A stretch of 12,164 bases of DNA. Origin: Saccoglossus kowalevskii (Eukaryota > Hemichordata > Enteropneusta > Harrimaniidae). The notes under the pieces were generated by a model. That model was not told the origin of the DNA, did not search any database, and saw only the letters and a list, made by a program, of their open reading frames with translations. The stretch spans positions 91,836 through 103,999 of the forward strand of contig NW_003134344.1 in NCBI RefSeq assembly GCF_000003605.2. The letters run 5' to 3'. Position numbers and translations under genes: made by a program. Positions 8,023 to 12,164 of this stretch are shown here, in pieces (positions within the stretch are counted from its first letter, which is position 1; each line of letters opens with the position of its first letter).

Positions 8023-8715
8023 TTACAAATATATGAACTAATTTCAGCGATATTTTTACAGAATAATCTGTAACGAAGCATAGAAACATTATATAGGCCC
8101 TAAATATGTGTCGACAACCAGTATGGCGCTAAGTGTTTCTTTCATGATTTTATTGTGTTCGAAATTGTTTGATTTTAAACTGCATGTACACACACAGTGA
8201 TTGCTCGAAATGAATACTAATTAAGCAACTTTTCTCTTATAAAAGTAATTGAAAACATTAGTCGCAATTTGAGCAATAGCACTAAAGTTAAATATCAATG
8301 TGCCTCTGCACTCTCCTTTTGTAACATGTTATGGTAACTTTAATAAACACAATATAAATAATGTATAGATATAATGGCATTGATATATATTCATACAAAG
8401 TAATGCCAGGGTAGAACTCTGAGATAGAACACGCACACCTGTAACGCACTTCAAGAAATAAAGTTCATGTGGTCAACGAAATATTTAATACATAATAGTC
8501 TCAAATAATATTTGTAATGTAAACCATCAAATTTGGCCATAAATAATTAGAGCAATAATTACATTAACATTTAACTGAAAAATTACCACGGTTAACGCCC
8601 TAAAGAACGTAATAAGTACATAAATCCATAACGTTTTACATTTGCACTTGTAGACTGTTAACTTCACTCACCGTACTGTAACGACATACGCAGTAACGTA
8701 GAAATAACAACGTAA
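8023..8715. other. AT-rich stretch with no supported gene
   Basis: No gene or recognisable element. An 8-bp inverted pair, TAATGTAA (8515-8522) and TTACATTA (8559-8566), is the only structure I noticed, and its arms are short enough for chance. Confidence 0.65.
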
Positions 8716-9003
8716 CATCAGAGACTACTTAACTTTAATAGTTGTCCCAGCTACATACAAGGTGTTTGTTGTATCGTACGATTTAATGATGATGGTTTGA
8801 CAATCTTCGAGGAATTTTGTCCCAATGACGGTTTGACGGAGACTTCACCATGTAGAATACGATAGTTGGTAGAAGCACATATTGTTGGCCATGACGTTTT
8901 CAACCCAAAGTATCAGGAACTGACAACAACTTCTCAAGATGTTAACCGTGACAGGCAGCAGGGAGAAGTGATCACTTTGATTTCACGCCATGTGACAAGT
9001 TAA
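8716..9003 (+). pseudogene. Possible coding relic: 95-codon frame broken by one TAG
   Basis: One plus-strand frame runs from the codon after TAA 8713-8715 to TAA 9001-9003, interrupted only by TAG 8863-8865. The two halves, 49 and 45 codons, have mixed residue composition and many purine-any-pyrimidine codons. The first half contains a short internal duplication: GGTTTGAC at 8794-8801 and 8830-8837, exactly 36 bp apart, giving DGLT twice in the peptide. There is no suitable ATG start, and splice boundaries are not clear, although TTTTCATTTTCAG at about 9017-9029 is a good acceptor-like string downstream. I do not recognise the protein. It could be a dead exon or a chance frame. Confidence 0.12.
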
Positions 9004-9253
9004 TTTATACAGGATGTTTTCATTTTCAGATGGGTTAGTCACCCCCATTAAAGGATAAAATACAGCGTCATCTCTGGCCAAAATAATTAAACTTAATTAA
9101 CAAACTGGAAAACTATAAACTTCCAACATTTAAAGTTAACTTACCGAGAAATGACCCTGTGACAATATGCCAACCTATAATAATAGAGAATATAGAATTT
9201 GAAATGCCGATTTAAACTTACAATTGTTTACACAACAATAATCTTGCAGGCAC

Positions 9254-9288
9254 AGTAATACCGTTATGGTAATATTAATGGCATTACT
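9254..9288. repeat. Imperfect hairpin
   Basis: AGTAATACC (9254-9262) and GGCATTACT (9280-9288) pair at eight of nine positions around a 17-nt loop that contains the palindrome TAATATTA. Confidence 0.5.
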
Positions 9289-9731
9289 CACAAGTAATAC
9301 TGTCTTATAATTAACATACATCAATAATAAAATACATACGCATATGAACTTTCGACTAAAAAATATAATTTAACAATGAAGAAGATTAGTATATTCTATA
9401 ATTTCTGATTGTAGATATAGAGGATATACATTACTTGTGGCGCAATCTCGTATCCAAGCATATAATCTCATCCTGTATTTGATAGGAGTGACGTGTATAA
9501 TAATATATGGTTATATATGGGTATATGATCTGATACCAATTTTTACTTTGCCATGTTTTTTTTCTATTTATGGTTAGATTAAGTAAATACATTATGACTG
9601 TTTTATATGCATTGTCACAGTGTAGGGTCTGGTTATTGATGTTGAAAGAAACACCCACAGAACTCACACTGGACAGGTTTTTTTTCCCGCTGCTAGAATA
9701 TGGTGGACAAAACAATAGTACGAAAAATGAA

Positions 9732-9745
9732 ACACACACACACAC
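9732..9745. repeat. (AC)7 microsatellite
   Basis: Seven uninterrupted AC units. This is a typical short animal dinucleotide repeat. Confidence 0.85.
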
Positions 9746-9757
9746 CAACATATCAAG

Positions 9758-9776
9758 TTAAAGCTCCTGGCTTTAA
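9758..9776. repeat. Short perfect hairpin
   Basis: TTAAAGC and GCTTTAA form perfect 7-bp arms around the five-base loop TCCTG. No T run follows on either strand, so it does not look like an intrinsic terminator. Confidence 0.55.
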
Positions 9777-9887
9777 TACTTCTCACAATAATTACAAGAA
9801 ACAAAACGCACAAATTCACAAAAATAGGGGATTGTCCAGGTAATTGTGCATCGGTGATAACTCGCAGCTCCAGGATGTGGGGATTAA

Positions 9888-9958
9888 TGACAGTCAATAG
9901 CCTCTGCAACATAACAACGCAGATATACAGGATTCTTGCTTGCAGAGGAACACTGTTA
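9888..9958 (+). other. Extended stem-loop of about 71 nt
   Basis: Three helices nest in order: TGACAGT (9888-9894) with ACTGTTA (9952-9958), six of seven paired; CCTCTGCAA (9901-9909) with TTGCAGAGG (9940-9948), perfect; and GCAGA (9919-9923) with TCTTGC (9934-9939), with one bulged T. A 9-nt one-sided bulge (9910-9918) and a 10-nt terminal loop complete it. Overall length is in the range of animal microRNA precursors, but the large bulge is not typical. No microRNA family was recognised. Confidence 0.35.
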
Positions 9959-10079
9959 CGCTGGAGGGCACCGCTGATAGCAGGAGATCGCAGAGCAGTT
10001 CATTTAAGTCTTACAGAATGACGACTAAAGCCTGTATCAATTGTCTCACAATATCGCAGCAGCAGCAACACACAGATAC

Positions 10080-10116
10080 TAAATTGAAATGGTGGAACAC
10101 CATTGTTCTCAATTTA
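10080..10116 (+). repeat. Strong hairpin, 15 bp stem with one 4-nt bulge
   Basis: The left arm is TAAATTGAAATGGTG (10080-10094), followed by the loop GAA. The right arm is CACCATT (10098-10104), bulge GTTC, then TCAATTTA (10109-10116). All 15 arm bases pair perfectly, seven proximal and eight distal. This is the best hairpin I found in the window. Hairpin-forming RNA, or the remnant of an inverted duplication, are both possible. Confidence 0.65.
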
Positions 10117-10629
10117 TAGCACATAAATGGCGCAGTTTTAGGTATATCACATAGGTTTACACAATAACCAATCAGAATGTGGTTTTGCTAGCAGCTGTCT
10201 CACGATGACATGCAGGCACTCACATAAGCAGTAGATCGTAAACATCTTCTGTTATGTAAATCACAAAAACACAATCCCATGATTCCATGGACACATCTAT
10301 TTACTGGGTTTTAGTTGATATAAAAACACATAGAATAAAGGATGCTGACATACATGGGTACCTATTCAGTTCAATGTCCAAAATAAATTACATAGGTAGT
10401 GAATGTCATTATAAATCTGAATACAAAAAACAAAACCGAAAACCTAGCATCAGATTTATATTGATATCAATAACACATTAGACAGATGTATTTTATAATG
10501 ACACGATGGATTTCTAAAAACATATTGTACAACTGTACCTATTCATATATTTATGTATGTAAACAAAACTGTTGACATGGTATTATACGATAAACAATAA
10601 GAAGCAGCCATGTCAGCTCATTCTGAAAC

Positions 10630-10641
10630 TGCATCGATGCA
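10630..10641. repeat. 12-bp perfect palindrome
   Basis: TGCATCGATGCA is self-complementary over 12 bp. Other perfect palindromes of 10-12 bp are ATCGTACGAT (8773-8782), AAGTGATCACTT (8966-8977) and CCATTTAAATGG (11602-11613). Some are expected by chance in 12 kb. Confidence 0.5.
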
Positions 10642-11048
10642 TTATGTCTGAACTAAAGTGAAAACTGTTAAGCTAACAAGCAGAGTCTCAAGTATACATT
10701 CCAAAGAGATCCTTGTTTAGTGCATACGCTACTTAACCTTTTAAAATACATCAATAACCCCAAGAGGCCATGAAAATGTTAACCAAGCTTGTAATCAACT
10801 TGTGCAATAAAATTTGAAGGTGAAATGCTAGCAATAATATATTAATAAAGATATATTTGTAATGAGGCATATGATGACGGCATATAAATTCAATTGTGTG
10901 GACAGTTTTGCAGCCTTGTTTCACGTATTATATATTTTGCTTTATATTACTAGCATGTAGATAGATTTTAAACAATTTTCCTATTTAATTCTACTCATAG
11001 TATCGACAATATCATTATGTTCCGTCCTGGCTGAGAAGTAGTTCAGCT

Positions 11049-11101
11049 TAGCGTGAGTGGTTGATAGTTCGGTTTATTCAAATAGTGTTCGATCACTTTT
11101 T
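11049..11101 (+). ncRNA. Possible tRNA-derived pol III unit (SINE-like relic)
   Basis: TAGCGTGAGTGG at 11049-11060, continuing TTGATAG, resembles a tRNA A box with two mismatches. TGTTCGATCAC at 11086-11096 matches the B box GGTTCGANNCC at nine of eleven positions. Five T follow at 11097-11101, the pol III termination signal. The A-to-B distance of 37 bp is acceptable for tRNA-like promoters. AGTG/CACT around the B box makes a short T-arm-like stem, but the D and acceptor stems do not form, so it is not a functional tRNA. Confidence 0.2.
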
Positions 11102-11395
11102 GACAGGGGAAATTATACTTATAACCAAAAGTAAATTGACAGTTATGTAATGGTTATGAATTATAGTTGACAAATCTATTACCACAGCTCTGAATTATCA
11201 GACAATGATATTTACTAATTTTGATTAAGCATATGAGATGGAAGCATATTTAAAACCACGAGGGCAACTTCCATTCCATCAAAGTCGCATGGGTGTTCCA
11301 TAAAAAAAAAGTGACATCTGAAAAAATAATAATGAAGATAACGGATTCTCATTCATGTTTCAGACTACCTTGATGTAATAAACAGGCAACACAGG
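11102..11395. other. AT-rich sequence, nothing recognised
   Basis: No gene or clear repeat. It contains an A9 run near 11303. Confidence 0.6.
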
Positions 11396-11961
11396 TATAT
11401 TATGCGTTACTGCATAAGTCATAATATACACTCACGACCCACAGACAAACATTTGTTCTCTGTCGAGTTGGTGAATGTGACGACGTAAAACCACTAAATA
11501 CTAAGCAGTAATAATATCAATGTAATATTTACAACGATGTATCAAACAAACAATTTTCAAGTTGGTAATCTAGAATCAAGTTGTTTCCTGTCCTTTGAAT
11601 TCCATTTAAATGGTCCTCAATATTATACGATTAGATTACACAACCGACAGTATATTATGCGAGTTAGTAAATGTGACGACATAAAACCACTAAAATGATG
11701 TTGCAAACTGTCAATGTAATATAATTTAAATGGTATATTTACAACGATCTATCGAACAAACAAACATTTTACAAGTTGGTATTTGGGAATCAAGTTGTTT
11801 CCTGCACCTTGAATTACATTTAAATAATCTTTAATCTGTCTGATCGAATATACGTGTATATCGCCCGCAAGTGTCGACTTTTGTGAGAAAACTCAATTTA
11901 TGTAAGGGTCAGGTCAAAAGGTTCTGGGTTGTGAGCCATATATTGTACGATTAGATTTACA
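11396..11961 (+). repeat. Second diverged local duplication, one copy split by an insertion
   Basis: Copy 1 (11465-11640) and copy 2 (11661-11834 plus 11941-11961) share AATGTGACGACRTAAAACCA, ATATTTACAACGAT, AATCAAGTTGTTTCCTG and the end ACGATTAGATT, in order. TATATTATGCG precedes both (11396-11406 and 11651-11661), with about 59 extra bases in copy 1 before the shared part resumes. Copy 2 has a roughly 16-nt insertion near 11722 and about 106 extra bases at 11835-11940 that interrupt the shared tail. No open frame spans the unit. Confidence 0.75.
11835..11940 (+). other. About 106-bp insertion within the second duplicate copy
   Basis: This segment is absent from copy 1, where the flanking parts are contiguous. 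It carries ATATACGTGTATAT (11848-11861, 6-bp arms) and GGGTCAGGTCAAAAGGTTC (11906-11924), which contains AGGTCA-AA-AGGTTC, a DR2-type nuclear receptor element with one mismatch. Ends and a target duplication are not clear. Loss of the segment from copy 1 is the alternative. Confidence 0.4.
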
Positions 11962-12164
11962 TTTTAAAAAAGTCAGATATTCTTCAAGCCAGGTGTATTT
12001 ATTTTTTGACAATGTTGAGTTTTGTTTGATAAATATTAATGTGACCCTGCACTTCTCATTGGTCAATAACACATTGTTCGAAAACAAATCCCCAGCATAA
12101 TGCTGCGATGATCATCACCCTGAGAGCTGCCTGCATCGTATTTTCTATATTGAATAAAGAGCTT
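11962..12164. other. AT-rich right edge, no supported gene
   Basis: Contains CAGCAT-A-ATGCTG (12093-12105), a 13-nt perfect inverted repeat, and an AATAAA at the extreme right. Without sequence beyond the window no terminator call is possible. Confidence 0.5.

Larger units (their letters stand above)
9004..9887. other. AT-rich stretch with hairpins and a CA microsatellite, no supported gene
   Basis: No supported gene. Overlapping frames on opposite strands at 9431-9912 are F/L/V-rich and mutually exclusive, as expected of chance frames. The structural elements within are listed separately. Confidence 0.6.
9959..11040. other. AT-rich stretch, no supported gene
   Basis: It holds a short CAG-rich run (about 10056-10068), a strong hairpin (10080-10116), an NF-Y-type AACCAATCAG (10166-10175) and a 12-bp palindrome (10630-10641). 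A 64-codon plus-strand frame starts at ATG 10287 (context TTCCATGG) and ends at 10481. It is K/I/S-rich and I do not recognise it. The NF-Y motif lies about 120 bp upstream, but without a TATA or initiator the association is weak. Confidence 0.55.

Noticed and set aside
9431-9912. Overlapping frames of 63 to 106 codons on both strands.
   Set aside because: They overlap each other on opposite strands, have hydrophobic low-information composition, and cross the CA microsatellite. The 106-codon one is the longest but has no recognisable domain.
7129-12164. AATAAAGAGCT occurs at about 7130 and again at the right edge.
   Set aside because: The match is 11 bases of AT-rich sequence and the flanks differ, so it does not indicate a repeated element.

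Overview
The window reads as non-coding nuclear DNA from a eukaryote, most likely an invertebrate animal. By eye it is roughly two-thirds A+T, with short CpG-bearing GC-rich patches. It has diverged local duplications, short microsatellites and many near-perfect short palindromes. No reading frame is long enough or recognisable enough to be called a gene. There are no operon-like gene runs, ribosome-binding sites, rRNA, intact tRNA or CRISPR array, so it is not bacterial or phage DNA. I cannot name the species or clade.

Layout. Positions 1-3120 are AT-rich and essentially featureless apart from a nested inverted repeat at 1920-1963. A small CpG patch at 3140-3250 carries two CRE-like half sites and a 19-codon ORF with a strong Kozak start. 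A 65-codon ORF with a similar start lies on the minus strand at 3854-4051. From 4380 to 5040 there are an NRF1-like palindrome, a nuclear-receptor-type direct repeat and a 17-bp palindrome. GC-rich DNA occupies 5192-5425 and, most strikingly, 5500-6340. This second island holds a TATA box and poly(A) signal on the plus strand, a nine-unit degenerate 10-12 bp tandem repeat, a Rel/kB-type palindrome, and a CCAAT-plus-TATA arrangement on the minus strand. It could be a decayed LTR, a promoter region or an untranslated exon; the sequence alone does not decide.

From 6979 to 7290 a 117-120 bp unit occurs twice in tandem, 178 bp apart. A 90-codon minus-strand frame ending at 7747 and a plus-strand frame at 8716-9003 with one internal stop are the best protein-coding suspects. 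Neither is longer than chance allows in this composition. Several hairpins lie between 9254 and 10116. A possible tRNA-derived pol III unit sits at 11049-11101, and a second local duplication at 11396-11961 has one copy split by about 106 bp of unrelated sequence.

There is no evidence that these elements form one system. The features worth testing are the CpG-rich island, the two diverged duplications, the hairpins and the two low-confidence frames.
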